Below, in pieces: positions 38,301 to 49,900 of a DNA stretch of 64,000 nt. A program made the translations under genes and the position numbers. Under the pieces are notes generated by a model. The model ran no database searches. It had not been told where the DNA came from and worked only from the letters and a program-made list of their open reading frames with translations. Position 1 is the stretch's first letter; each line of letters begins with the position of its first letter. The DNA is from a virus, in IMG/VR virus record IMGVR_UViG_3300020456_000177, positions 1-64,000 of that record; one strand, 5' to 3'.

Positions 38301-39340
38301 TCGTCTGTAGGAGTGTTTCCTTCAAATGTAGATTGATTGGCAAAATACAAACCATTATTGCCAAGTCTATCATTCAAAGAATTGAAAATATCTAACTCAA
38401 AATCTCTGACAGAATAATCTCCAGACTCATCAAATGTTCTCTTCGCAAGATAGTCACGAATGATGTTGTAATCAGTATTCTTGATGATCTTTCTGATCTT
38501 GCCATTTTCAAGTCTCAGAAGTTCAATGAAGTTTACATCTGTGGTATCAGATACAGACTTCTTACCAAGGACTAATTCAATCTGTAATCTGTCTGCACCA
38601 GGTGCAGTATAGTTAGAGAATCCCTTTGCGTTGTCATACAGACTGGCATCATCTTTAATTGTTGAGATAGTCTCATTGATGACTAAACCAACTCTATATG
38701 AAGGAGTATTTGAATACTGCTCAAGCAGAAGAGTCTGCTTAGAAACTCTTACAAATGTTCCTCTGAGGAACATGATACCATCACCAATATGTGCAGCTGC
38801 ACCGATAGAATTAGCATTTTCAGCAATACAAGTTGCGAAGGTATTACCCACTGGGATAGTTGTAGTGCCATAATCTACTGCTTCTAAAGTCTCAAGGTTT
38901 TCACCATCTGTAAAAGATGCAAATGTATTTGTATTACCAGAATCAATAAACTTCACATAGAGTGTGATATTACCTCTCTCAGACTCATTCTGCGAAATGA
39001 CATGCAGAACCTGAGCTGTTACGTTAGACTCTTGACCGACAATTCTTTTGCCAACAAAATTATCAATGTATAAACTTACATCACCACCTTGATGAGTCGC
39101 ATCAATTTCAACAGCATAAAACTGATCGTCATACACCACATTGCCAGGAATGACAATGGATCCTTCTTTGAAGATATGACTTCCAAAACTTTCAATTTGA
39201 TTCTGCAGAATAGACTGCAGAGTCGTCAGTTCTCTTGCCTGAATAGGAAAACCGGGCTTGAATAGTACACGGTAATAATCCTTATCAGGATCAAAATCAT
39301 CATAATATGGGTTGACGTTTAGATTTGTCTGTTGTGGCAT
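32318..39340 (-). CDS. DUF4815-type baseplate giant in the gp9/gp10 position
   Basis: A 2340-aa virion protein. The N-terminus has the DUF4815 signature (NPYYDDFDPDKDYYRVLFKP, ARELTTLQSILQNQIE, GSIVIPGNV). The rest is long beta-rich repeats of unknown fold, including GSGYVPGDTVGI near residue 1820 and a C-terminal segment DNLEQFTGYVIKVVATTTNQ. It follows gp8 and stands where T4 has gp9, gp10 and gp11, so it is probably a wedge component carrying the fibre-attachment function. T4 gp10 is 602 aa. Possible late promoter at 39440-39447. Confidence 0.75.
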   Translation of the reverse strand: MPQQTNLNVNPYYDDFDPDKDYYRVLFKPGFPIQARELTTLQSILQNQIESFGSHIFKEGSIVIPGNVVYDDQFYAVEIDATHQGGDVSLYIDNFVGKRIVGQESNVTAQVLHVISQNESERGNITLYVKFIDSGNTNTFASFTDGENLETLEAVDYGTTTIPVGNTFATCIAENANSIGAAAHIGDGIMFLRGTFVRVSKQTLLLEQYSNTPSYRVGLVINETISTIKDDASLYDNAKGFSNYTAPGADRLQIELVLGKKSVSDTTDVNFIELLRLENGKIRKIIKNTDYNIIRDYLAKRTFDESGDYSVRDFELDIFNSLNDRLGNNGLYFANQSTFEGNTPTDDLACLKVGPGLAYVKGFDVEKNGTTIIDVNKPRETKEVKTSAVDFEMGNLVKINHVTGVPQFKSSVQLFDRRRAGGGGGQGNQIGEARVYAVKAETAVGIVTASSTFDCYLYDVQTYTRLNVNSNLSGAELPESSYIKGLSSGATGYATTVGTGSSQMYLRQTSGSFIQGEAISINGISITPRTVTTVKEYGASDVRMVFQDTSAVAGFNTDFQADTSLDFRVPVNFSVADTLTISNTGATTSAGNNFANFKVGDIVRYQKQSSTVPTFNRVATVAADGLSMTLAAVASVNGVCDGTLPSGTIEVQFTTGKSRIQNEGEGHLYAQLDDGNIATVDFEGSDLKAVVQITGKTTNGSGVMTLSASDVTGLTDVLFEAFDEERYSVVYSNGNIEPLRESQVSISSNVVTISGLRNSQSNVAVTATIRKTAIQNKQKVYNRVSSAEITRSKYSSSGSNANTSINDGLTQSNFFGLRVQDKEICLNVPDVANVFAVYQSIDENAVTLDTATFFTNADINDSVILGENLIGNDSGTIAKVVTKAANQITFVYLNQNRFRTQENVRFQESNVFAQISAITPGRYSDITNRFNLDKGQKDQYYDYSRLVRKDGYPEPSRRITVIHDNYTVPSNDEGDIFTVGSYDGERFGMDVPNIGPNLVRASDTLDFRPRVATFDPGTATRSPFDFNSRSFASQPKLLLAANESSIIGYTFYAPRIDRLYLNKTGQFVYVEGVPDRTPKAPEKDGDSMLIANISMPAYLYNTETVRISSVDNRRYTMRDIGNLEDRIDALEEVTALNLLEVETQSLQVQDATGLNRFKSGFFVDNFATTDFIDDRTVMLPEDGILRPFRDATTLTGLLSPKTSVPDNELDLAVDYDLLDSNVKKTGNVVTLDYTEKQYISQPHATKVENVNPFDVVLYNGSVSLNPQSDFWVVNRWAGGITLNAAAGGRQGGFGFVRTVSNVADRFMRSRNVHFFSVGLKPYTRYYQFLDGNGEVDVVPKLLEVENVTSVFEVGETVVGSIDGTDLCSFRIARPDHKEGPFATPTTSYTINPYDNTTTLPTSYSVASTVLNVDTRAMAAEAQGAYSGRVEVGMRLRGLNSGAQADVSDVRLVSDNGGDLLGCFFIRNPNASPAPDVRITTGTKEYKLTNSPTNAEPLPGSKLISTAETNYTANGRIITRQSVRVNFVDPLAQSFLVEDEGAFITSVDVFFGNKDPGNIPVEVQIRTMELGTPTTTLVSPDARVLVKPSEITTSRDGTVATNIKFPSPIYLEPNLEYALVLLADTDQYEVWIAEMGQKTVNASQLPAATGVVYSAQYSLGSLFKSQNGSIWNASQYEDMTFKLYRASFSSTAGTAYFYNPKLDTSNSGTRILDEDPIETYPKKLTVGIETFANGHTGITTLAIGRKVTSASKGYTYGFVEQQGGPAAAGGCGVMTGGSAYGTPSNPVGTYNITGNGTGLTLNVTQASGSVTAVSVASSGSGYVPGDTVGILTAGMGNAGSGAVINVESLWGIDTLYLTNVQGEGFSVGAGLSYFDSGTPVASNNEVTSSAITGGSINDGTWFSVNHYNHGMYADNNKVELAKIKPNTPFNLLSGNLGVDDNIISLASTTGLDTFEGLAVGAANTGYLVVNDEIISYDQVGVGSISVLARGVDSSLTIAHQTNDRAQKYELNGVSLRRVNKTHDMGSLDRTIDQYYLQIDRSNRNTDDNASAEPQLSFNTNALVGGAQIEASQNVQFNYIAPNFSLVTPGETSATATIRTVSGTSVNGTEVSFLDQGYEAIGINTVNELRTPRLIASKVNEDARTTSLPRNKSFTMGVEFSSNTEYLSPIIHLDTTQLELYSNRIDNPTMDYPNDARVKSNEDDPHSAIYISERVNLRQPATALRVLLTAVRPAASDFRVLYKLIRADSSEIDQSYSMFPGYENLRDNDGDGFGDEVIDPTKNNGHSDILVPPSLTTEDYLEYQFTADNLEQFTGYVIKVVATTTNQSDIPTFQDIRTLAFA

Positions 39341-39344
39341 TTTA

Positions 39345-40928
39345 TTAGAACTCTAATACGATTTTAACGTCTTCCTTCTGTCTCTCATTCCTGGTAACAG
39401 AGGGTCTGTTGTCAAGGTAGATGATTTCTCCCTTCCTTTTATTTATTTCTGGATTTGCAAGTCCATTTGTAAAGTTGACTCCCAAATTGACAACTCTGCC
39501 AGATGTCAAAGTTGTTGTCACACCACTAAAGTTTTGATCAACGTTAACACTAAACGATCCACCTGTTTTCGTAATCGCATTAGCACTTGATGTAAAATCA
39601 ACTACTGGTGCTCTGGTATTAACATCAACAGCATCTTTTTCATCACCAGTACCAATATTGTAATACAAACTTCTATCTTGATAATACTTGATTACTCTTG
39701 TTTCAGTATCATAAGAAGCAACAATACCTCTAGCAGTGGTTCCTACACCTACTGTTTGCTCAATCTTATCACCGATATTCAAATCCTGAGCACTACTTTG
39801 AGATGCAAACTTGATTGAATATAGAGAAGAGAACTGGTTATCGGTGAAAATAGTATCAGTTCCTCTTACTGCTGGATTCTTGACGATTCCAACCTGAGAG
39901 AAGATAGTGTCACTAGCAAAGTCATAAGACGAATTATCAAATCTAGCATACATCAGAACCTTATCTGCACCTAACTCCTTATAAACATCAGCACCATGTC
40001 CCTTAGAGGGTGGAATGATTGGTGTCAGTTTTGCAAATGCAGAAGTTGAAGTTTGTACACCAGAGTTTTCTGAAGACAGATCAACTCTACCGAAAGAATA
40101 ACCAGATCCACCAGATGTAATCTGAGTTTCTGTGACCTGTCCAAGAGAGTTTGTTGTAATTCTAACTCTACCACCTGTACCATCACCAAGAATATTGAAC
40201 TCTCTAGCAGTAAATTGTGGATATCCTAAACCTGGTTCATCAATAGCAACAACCTTGATCTGGTTGTTATTTGTATCAGAATCACCATTATCCCTAACAG
40301 CTTGAATTCCTGTGTTGGTTGTTGTCAACCAATCATTGGGAACGGTGATATATTCCGTAGAGTCAAATTTAACAATGTCACTAGGACTAATTGTATACAG
40401 ATACTTCCACAGATAACCATCACCACTAGTGCCTGCAGTGCTAGGTTCTACGTCAGTAAATGTTGGTTCGTCAAGAGATGCCGATGGAGTGGTAGAGATG
40501 CCTGTGGCAGTTCCATTATCCAAGCAAATATAAACACGGAACTCACTATTTACAACATAGTAATTCGCACTATATAAACGATTCGAACTGGTTACTTGAG
40601 AACGATTAGTAGGACTATAGTCATGTCTATAGTAATCGTAAGTAGAACCGGAAATCCAGTTTACCTTTCTAACCAATCGTCTAGCGTTAGCAGATGTGAC
40701 ACGTTTGCCAAATAGCATCGTGTCATACGTATGGTTAGAGTAATTGCTATTGTCTACTGGGAATGGTGGTCCAGCCGTTCCATTCCAAGTAGACGTTCTA
40801 CCATACCCACTGGCAGTTGGATCAGATAATCCCATGAATGCATAATAAGAATTAGCAGTGTTCGCAATCGAAGCTACAAAATTCTCAGCATTCAATATTC
40901 TAAACTGATCTGTAATAATCGCAGACAT
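39345..40928 (-). CDS. 8: Baseplate wedge protein (gp8)
   Basis: A 527-aa wedge protein, longer than T4 gp8 (334 aa). The N-terminal ~200 residues fit gp8 (FRILNAENFVASIANT, ANSYYAFMGLSDPTA, GYLWKYLYTISPSDI). A GSGYSFGRVDLSS repeat near 275 resembles the repeats in gp14 and the giants. It lies between gp7-like and the gp9/10 position as in T4. A perfect late promoter TATAAATA lies 25 bp upstream. Confidence 0.85.
   Translation of the reverse strand: MSAIITDQFRILNAENFVASIANTANSYYAFMGLSDPTASGYGRTSTWNGTAGPPFPVDNSNYSNHTYDTMLFGKRVTSANARRLVRKVNWISGSTYDYYRHDYSPTNRSQVTSSNRLYSANYYVVNSEFRVYICLDNGTATGISTTPSASLDEPTFTDVEPSTAGTSGDGYLWKYLYTISPSDIVKFDSTEYITVPNDWLTTTNTGIQAVRDNGDSDTNNNQIKVVAIDEPGLGYPQFTAREFNILGDGTGGRVRITTNSLGQVTETQITSGGSGYSFGRVDLSSENSGVQTSTSAFAKLTPIIPPSKGHGADVYKELGADKVLMYARFDNSSYDFASDTIFSQVGIVKNPAVRGTDTIFTDNQFSSLYSIKFASQSSAQDLNIGDKIEQTVGVGTTARGIVASYDTETRVIKYYQDRSLYYNIGTGDEKDAVDVNTRAPVVDFTSSANAITKTGGSFSVNVDQNFSGVTTTLTSGRVVNLGVNFTNGLANPEINKRKGEIIYLDNRPSVTRNERQKEDVKIVLEF
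39440..39447 (-). promoter_or_regulatory. Possible late promoter inside gp8 for the DUF4815 giant
   Basis: Minus-strand AATAAATA within the 3' end of gp8, about 100 bp before the 2340-aa ORF, which has no intergenic promoter. The layout resembles the one before gp7-like. Confidence 0.4.
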
Positions 40929-40952
40929 TATTTGACGATTTTGGTTTTTTTA

Positions 40953-40960
40953 TATTTATA
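40953..40960 (-). promoter_or_regulatory. Late promoter TATAAATA for gp8
   Basis: Exact consensus TATAAATA on the minus strand, 25 bp before the gp8 ATG. It overlaps the gp7-like stop codon. Confidence 0.75.
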
Positions 40961-43900
40961 AGGACTTCTTGAGAGCACCTGTATCTCTCAGTCCAGAATT
41001 TCTTCTCTGGAATGTTGGATATGTTGACATTCCAACATCGAAGTGGTTACCATCAGGCAGAATATTCACGGCAGGTGTTCCTCTGTCATATCCAGTAATT
41101 CTACCCCAAGTCATCTTACCTGCGGGATTATGATAATCACCCGTAGTTGCGATACCAACGATATTGGTTGCTGGATCTACGAAACAAGTGGCAATGCCAT
41201 TTGTCCCATCGAACTGACTATAATAAACTTCATAGATGTTATCAAGATTGTTGGAAGAAATACCAATAACATTATCAGTTCCAATACCAGTCGAAATGGC
41301 AGATCCGACAATAGTTGTTACACCAGTTCCAACTGCAGTATCATAAACCAGCATTCTATATCCACGTACCAACTCTTGTCTCTCAGCAAGTCCACCAGGA
41401 ACATCAGTAAGATCTAACTGGAAGATCAGACCCAAACCTGCAGGTGGAACACTGAAGTGGAACTGTGATCCAACACCAGCATTGCTTACCAAGAATACTC
41501 TCTCACCATCTGGTTTGATAGTAGAAGAATGACTTACACCAGCACCGAGAACATACGAAGAAGTTGATCCGATACCAAGTGTGCTGATATCCCATCCACT
41601 AGTCAAATTATATTCTAAGAATCTCTGAGTATCTGCACCGATAACCAGCATCTTCTCACCATTTGTGCTGAAGTTGAAGTCAGATGGTGCGGCATCATCT
41701 GTAACTGCAATACTGCTACCGAAACTAATTGTTGTAATATCAAAGTTTGTGCCAAAATCATAGTTACGGAAGCATGCCTGACTTGGAGACAGAGTAATCA
41801 TTTGCTGTCCACTGTTCACAACTTGCAGTGATCTGTGCAACTGTCCCTGGTTAGAGATTGTGGTATTTGTAGAAACACCAGCAGGGAGAACACTAGTCAG
41901 TTCCCATGGAGTGGTCAGGTTGAACTGGTTAACTTGGAATACGAAAGGTGCAGCTGCACCCTGACCGATGACATACATTCTTGTACCATCAGTAGAGAAG
42001 TCAAGATCAAATACACTTTGAAGTTGAGTACCAATGCCAATGTGGTTAGTATTGTCAATAGTGGCAGTATCAAGTTCAAATGCAGTAGACAGGTTCCATG
42101 CAGTAACTCTCAAAGTATTACCATCAAGAACATATAATCTCTCACCATCTGGTCTAATGAACAGACCCTGTGGATCATTGTTAGTCCCATCAGTCAAACC
42201 AAGTTGCTTTCTGTAAACTGTCTTAGAAACATCAAATCCAGTAAACTCTTCCAGTCTTGCAAAAGATGTCTGAATACCAGTAACGATACCCTGATAACCT
42301 CTTACACCACCTGGCAGAATGCCAGTAATAACTTCTGTTGGAACTGTTGTGGTAGAACCAATGCCAGCAGTAGAGAATCCACTGATCATGATTGCACCCA
42401 GTTCATTGGTATTGCCTGTAGCACCAAGGAACAACTCATTGTTATCAACGAAGATTTGTGTGGTTCCAGTAGAAACTACATTGCTGATAATCTTTGCAGT
42501 TGGATATACTTGTGCTTCGATGGAGTCTCTTGCTTTAGGAATCCATGTTCCACCAAGGAACTTATCAACTTTCTGCTTAGTCCAAGAAAGTGGTTTTGGT
42601 TCAACAGTGTTGACACCTTCACCTCTATAGAGAGTAGTTTCAATTTCACTGGAAGACTTAATACCAACGATGGTTCTCTTGTACTCCTGAGAGAAGTTGG
42701 AGAAGTCATATGCAGCATCATTCTTTTCAATAAGAGGTGTTCTCTTCAGACGAACCTCATCACCTGGTTTCAGGGTTTCGTAAACATCCTTCAGGAAACT
42801 ATCATCACCACCAGTTCCTCTGTAGAAGAAGATATCAACGTTATCCTCTGGTGCTGGAGCCTCAGAGAACAGAATCGATGTGCCACCGAAGAACTCATAA
42901 GATTCACCAGGAACCTGCAGAATACCATTGACAAATACCAAGAGCAGATACTTGATATCAATCAGTACAGAATCTGGATCGGTAGGATCGGTTTCGAAAC
43001 TGATCAACTGATCATTGTATGCAAGTGGGAATCTTGCATTGATTCCATCTTGGAATGCCTTAACACTATCAATATAATCCAGTTCACCAAACTGCCAAGA
43101 TGCGAAGTTATCTTGGAAAGCATCAACAATTGTCAGAGTAAAATCTTGATAGTTGTCACCTGCAGTTGGATCAGTTGTAATACCAGTGATTCTGAATACA
43201 TCACCCTTCAGGAATCCATAACCACGTTTTGGAATATCGAACTGTTTTACCTCAAACATTGTGGCACCAACACCACTGATTGCAACACCACCAGTTCCTG
43301 CACTGTATGCATATCCAACACCTTGAGTATCTGCAATACCGATGTTAACCGTGAATCTATTCTCATCAACATACTGAAGAACTGTGTAGTCAACAGAAAT
43401 ATCGGAGTGTGGGAAGATAGTTCCACCAGAACCAACAGGTGCAGCAGGGGAGAACTGAAGATTCTTCAGTCTTACAACATCACCACTTGTGAATCCATGA
43501 CCAACGGCACTGACTGTTGCAATACCAATGGTATCTGTATAATCAAAGTCAACAATTGGAATGTTGTTGTAATGAGTATTGATTCCAAGAACACCAACGG
43601 TGACCGACATACCCAAACCAACTTCAGTGGTAGCACCAACAGATAGTCTAGAAACACCTTCAATAGTGAGGTTATCATATGAAGGAGGTGCGATATTGAT
43701 TGTTGGATCAACATAACCACTGCCTGCCTGGTTGATGGTGAAGATCAGAGTGCCACCAGCACCAACGGTTGCACTAACAAGTGCCTCAGCACCAGTGTGA
43801 CCAGCCTCTGTAACAGCAATTGCAGGTGCAGTAACTGTTGAGTATCCACTACCAAATGTAGCATTATTCCACTTAGCAACCGTACCACCAGTGTTATATG

Positions 43901-46900
43901 TGTGTGCGAAGGTTACGATGCCAACCTGAGTCTCAAACTGTGAATCAGAGAGAATCTTAGTAGCATAGTATGGACCTGTTGGTTTGACTTCAAATGCAGT
44001 TCCATTTCCAACATAATTGTGTGGAATTGTGCAGACACCAACATTGACGAGGAAGGAGTTAGTTCCAGCAATACCGATAATAGGATACTTGTTGATATCT
44101 ACTGCTTTTCTGCCAGAACTTCCATCTGGGAAGATGGTTGTAGTAACACCAGCATGAGGAGCAGCACAACTAAATTCAATACCCTCAAGATGAACCATTC
44201 TGCCAACTCTGAAGTTGTGTGCAGATGTCAGTCCAACTGTAGAAAGACCTGTCAGGTTATCGTAGACAAAAGAACTGATATCAAAAGAGACTCCCTTATC
44301 GGATGGATATGTGAAGTTATTAGTAAAAGGACCGTTAGCAGGACATGTGAACTGAATGTTGCGAAGTCGAATCTTATCACCAACTGTCAACTCATGGTTG
44401 GCAGCAGTTACAGTCATAACACCAGTTACGTTGTCATAGTTGACGTTTGTAATCGAAACGTTAGGGCTAGTAGTAGAGACACCAGAAACTGCAGTCAGTT
44501 GTCCAAGAGTTACGGTTGGGATAACTTCTGCTGGTACAAGAGGTGCGAATCCAAGTCCAGTGGTAGATCCAAATGTGATGGGAACACCACCTCTAGGAAG
44601 TTGGTTCTTATTAATATCACTTGGATCAATAATCTGTCCAGTATCAGATCTAACACCAGTAAATGTGATGCTGCTGATTCCAGAACTTTCAGTAATACCG
44701 AAGTTATTATCTGGGTTGTTTGGAGAAGATGGTGATTGGAAGATGCCATTGATGAATACAACACCATTACCACCTGTAGTTCCAATACCAGTAATATTTT
44801 GCTTGTCAGATGTCAGAATAAAGTTAGACTTAGTTCCATCAAACTCATCTGCAATATCATCAAATACTGCGTTAGTATCATAATCTTTTCTGAGATATAC
44901 TCTGCCTTGGAAAGAAGATCTTGGCAGTGGCAGATTTCTATCATTGAGTCTGGTGATACCAGGTCCTCTTGGTGGTTCAGTGAAATGAATCGTGCTGTCA
45001 ATAATGTTGAAAGCACCTCTGTAAAGAGTTACAGTATCAAACTGACCGTGAGCAACAGCTGAAGATCCAACATATCCTCTGGTAACTTCTGCAAGAGGCA
45101 GAGTGCTGAGTCCAGTGATGCCTGAAGCATTGGTAGAACCAAGACCAACAGTGGTGATTCTCATGTATTCATCATTAATTCTCAGAATGTCATTTGCTCT
45201 AGCAGATGCAATTCCACTCAGTTGAATGATGCTTGTGCCAGCACCAACGGCATGCATTGTCTGCTCTTCAAAAGGTGTTCTGCTGATTGGACCTTGAGCA
45301 ATGTTATCAATAGTCAGCAATGTCTTAGATGCTCTCTTCACCATAGAGAAGATGTGCTGGTTGCCAGATCCTACGGCAGTGAATGTGGCAGCAGTACCAG
45401 CAAGTGCATTGGCAGTTGAAATAGCAACTCTGAATCTACCCTGATTCAATCTGATTGCGTATACAGTTTCTGGCAATCTAGCAGTTGTACCAGCACCAGA
45501 TTGATAGACGATACCAGTTCCAGCAACACCAGCAAGGTTAGATTCTGCTCTGTATTGCAGTTCCTCACCACTGTAGAAGAAGTGGTCCATGGTGAATGTA
45601 CCAGTGGTGGTGCTGAGAATACCAGTATTGCTTGGATCAAGAGTCTTAGCATAGATTGGAGATCCGTTATGCTTTGCTTCGAATGCAGTCTTGTCTCTCT
45701 GGTTCAATCCAAAGTAAACACTGTGGAGTGCCTGCTGAGTGATTCCACCATAAGTTGTTCCACCAACACCATCATCATTACTGTTCTGATCAAGTTCGGT
45801 GTAGATGATTTCACTGAATGTTTGTGCTTCAATATCACCACTGTAATCTGGATGGAACATGATGTCCACACCATCATTACTGTATTCTGCAGAGAATGTG
45901 CCAATACCATTTACATCATTTACTGAAGCATAGGCAAAACTTGCAACATCAGTTTCTACTTGAGAAGTGGAGTCATTAGTAATGTAAACCTGATGAATTG
46001 CTTGAGTTTCACCAATACTAACTCTTACAAGAGCTTTGGCAGATCCATCAACAGTGCTGCTGATTCCAGCAATCTTAGTCTTAGTGCCACCAGTAACAAG
46101 AGCAAAGTTAGATTCAAATCTACCAGTTCTTTCAGCACCTGCAGGTGTTCCTTGTGGTGCAAATCTGTAAGTTCCAATTCCAGTAGCAGTTGTACCAATA
46201 CCAATGATTTGAGACTTGACAGTAACTTCATTGGCACCGTCATTATGATATACAAGATTCATGACACCAGATGTCAAGTCGGAACCAAATGTTCCGATAA
46301 ATGGACCAGAAAGTCCATTGAGTCCAACATTAGTATTGAATGCTGCAACTTCTGTCAGGTGAGTATCATCATCATTATGAGTCAGAACAACTTCAACATA
46401 ATCTGTTCTATCATCAGTAGAATCATAGATTTCAAAACTACCGTAAATGGTGTCTGTAATTGCAGTTGTGAATCCTAAGATGGTTGATGTATTTGCAGCA
46501 CCGATAGTTACTTGTTGAGAATAAAGATCAACAAATCCGATTGCCTGAGATCCGAAACCAGTGTTATTGGTAAAGATGGTTTGCAGTGCTTTGATTTCAT
46601 AATCAACATCATCAGGATCATTAGGACTGAATCTCAGAGCATATTGAACACCATCATAAGATCCATCATATTCACCAATGCTATCTCCAGCACCTGCTTT
46701 CTCAAGAGTATATGTGTTGTTGCTATTGGCAACCAAAATAACTTCACGTACATTCAGTTCATCATTCTCAGTGATGTTTCTAGTTTGAACCAAGAACTTG
46801 TTGGTTCTTCTACCAGAAGCAAACTGGAATACATCAGCATATGACAGGAACTCGTCTTGAGGACCACCCAAGAATTGTCCACTAATATCGTCAATAGGAA

Positions 46901-49900
46901 TAACTCTGTTTGTCTTGTTCAGAATGTAGTCTGTAATTCTGATGTTTTCAAGATCAATAGACTTAGACGTTGTGGTTGTAGCATCAACGTCTCTGGCAAA
47001 GTCAAAGTCATTAATTGTATCAACTCTCAGAGCACCTTCGTCAGCAATAACATCGAGAACCAGGAATGGTTCTTCTTGTGCAGTTGTTAGAGATGCGCCA
47101 ACATTCTGTCCGTTCAGCAGAGACGCACTAGGTGTCAACTGCATGTCTTTGAAGTTCTTGAATCCACTTGGGTGAACATTCTCATTGACATAACTGATGA
47201 CATCATCAAATGTCTTCTCACTCTGAATAGAATAAGACATTCTCTGATAATAATCATTATCACCCATGACTGAGTAATCTTCACTCAGTTTGCCAATATC
47301 ATCTTTCCAACCACGGGTTACGTCAGAGAATGCATCGATCTCAAAACTACCAACATAACTTACTACGTTATCAATAGTACACTTAGAACCACTTGTGCCA
47401 CCAGTAAGTGTATCTCCAGACTCGATTCTAGTAGATCCACTGATGTTCAACTTACCAGTTAGATCATTGAAACTGATCACAGTCAGATCAGTAGATCCAT
47501 TACTAAAGTCAGAATTCACATACAGCAACTCACCAGGTTCAAATCTTGCATTTTGCTTAGTAACTCTGAGAATAGGAAGATCCTCAGCAAGGATTACCTG
47601 AGCAAACAGACTTGGAGTTGTTTGAGCAACACCAACAGATGCACCTGCAGATACAAATGAATTCAAATTGTATGTCAGCAGGTTGGGGTTAGAAGTGCTG
47701 TCATAACTTGCAACTGTAAATTTCTGATATCCATAGTCTGCAGAGTTGTGACCTTCTCCTGTAGTGCCACCCATGCCGATACCTTCGACAAAGATGCTGT
47801 CTCCAACTTGGAATGGTGCAGTTGTAAATCCAAGAACAGGAGTTGCAATTTGCAGAGTAACGTTATTGTTCTGGGTAGACGCAACACTAACGATGGAAAC
47901 ACCATTGTCATTATTGACGGTATATGCCTCATAAACAACATCGTCTTCCAAACCAACTGGATTCTTGTCAATTCTGACTCCAGGGACACCATCTACAGTT
48001 GGGCTAACAGAATTGCCAGCCAGTTCTGTAGAACCTTGGAAATCAGGTACAACTTCATTGGTTGATGGGTTGTATAGAATAACGTTAGGTGGTGTCTGGA
48101 AGTTTCTACCACCAGAGAGAATTGATACAGAGAACAGTGTTTGATAATCTCTTACATTCAGTTCATTTGGAATACTTGCCTCTGGAGAAAGTGTCTTATC
48201 AGATGGATAAGAGAAACCAGGTGTAAGCAGTCTTACTGTGTCTAACTTTCCAACTGTAGAAGAATTGAGTCTCAAGACCGTATCAGTTCCAAGTCCAGAA
48301 GTGATACTAGAAATGCTTGGGAATTTCTTATAATCTAATCCAGGGAAGATAAGATCAACTTTATCAATAGAACCATTAGCACTAGTGGACTTGGTGGTAT
48401 ATTTCAGCAAATCACACTCTGTGGAAGCATATGATACTCTTTCTGGAACATGTGTCAAATTAATGCCATATGTTGTGCTAGTAACACCAGAAATAGAATA
48501 CTCACCAGAGAATACACTATTATTATATTGAATTTCATTATATCCAGTAACTGTTTTATCAGCAGTGCTAATAAAACCAGATCTCTCTACATTGTAGTAA
48601 AGAATTTCGGGGAAGTTTGTAGAATAGGAAACTGTCAGTGCTGCACCTGCAGAACCGATAGTTCCAGAACTATTAATCAAGAAACTGTCAGTCTGACCAG
48701 TAGAAACTGTAGAATTGAAGAAATCTTGATCATAGTAGATCTTGAATTCAAATCCTGTCAAGGATGTGTCTTCTAAATTGAATACAACATCATCATTCTT
48801 ATAGACTGATAATGGTGGGTTAATTCTAGCAATAGACTGTGATGTACCACCAACAGAAGTGAGACTGACGATGTTTGGTGGGAATACTTGAATATCTCTT
48901 TCCGTTTCACCAAGACTGAAATTATCTTTGTCAATAGTGTAGATATAGAAAGTTCCGGTTGTCAGTCCACCAATAACTTCAGTAGATTCATAGAATACCT
49001 TGTCTCCAGTAGAATATTCATGATCTGTTAATGTAATGACATTTGTAGATGTATTGACACCAGCAGAACTGATTGCAACTGGATTAACAAGAAGATTGTC
49101 TTTTGCAATCTTGAGAACGATAGAAGAACCTGCTCCGACACCTCTAGTGAGGTTTGACTTCAGATCAAGTTTGATAACATCAGCATTTTCAAGATTATGA
49201 TCTTCACCAGTGGTTACAGTTGCAGTTACCTTCTTAACATCTGCTGTAATCTGCTGATACTGTGACTGAAGGACATAATCATAGAAATCGGTGTTTGTAA
49301 CATCACGGAAGTAAACTTTATCACCATTCAGGACAGTTGCGATACCAATTGTATCTTTAGATGTCTTGATGGCAAATACATCTGCTGGCATGTCAAATCT
49401 GTTGCCAGTTGGAGATGTTGAGATTCCAATTGTGCTAGTACCAGATCCAACATAAGCCAGATGCTGATTAGTTACAAATGGATGATTTGGAAGGAAAATA
49501 TTTTGAGTTTGGATAGTTCTGGTAGTTGTTACACCATTGAACTGATAAGATCTAGCAGTTGTAAAACCAGCAGTGATACCAATACCAATTGACTCAAATG
49601 GGTTGAAATAAATTACATCCTGATCTTTTGATTCAAAATATGGTGTTTCAACATTTACCGTAAATGCTTGTGGCAGATAACTGACAGATTCTGTTGCTGT
49701 ATGAGCAACTCCACCGTTTGCAGTCTCTGATGGGTATCTCTTAACTCTAATAATGCCATCAGCATCAAATACATTCAAAACACCAAGTGTTTCGGTGCTG
49801 ACTTTGATGGAATTGCCGATAGAAACAGGAATATTAGCAACACTAATATCAGTGACCATTCCACTGACACCAGTTGTACCAAAACCAACAACTAGGTTTG

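Noticed and set aside
42204-43646. 480-codon plus-strand open frame opposite gp7-like
   Set aside because: Low-complexity Cys/Ser/Asn-rich translation, the mirror of the repeats in the giant protein. No start signals.
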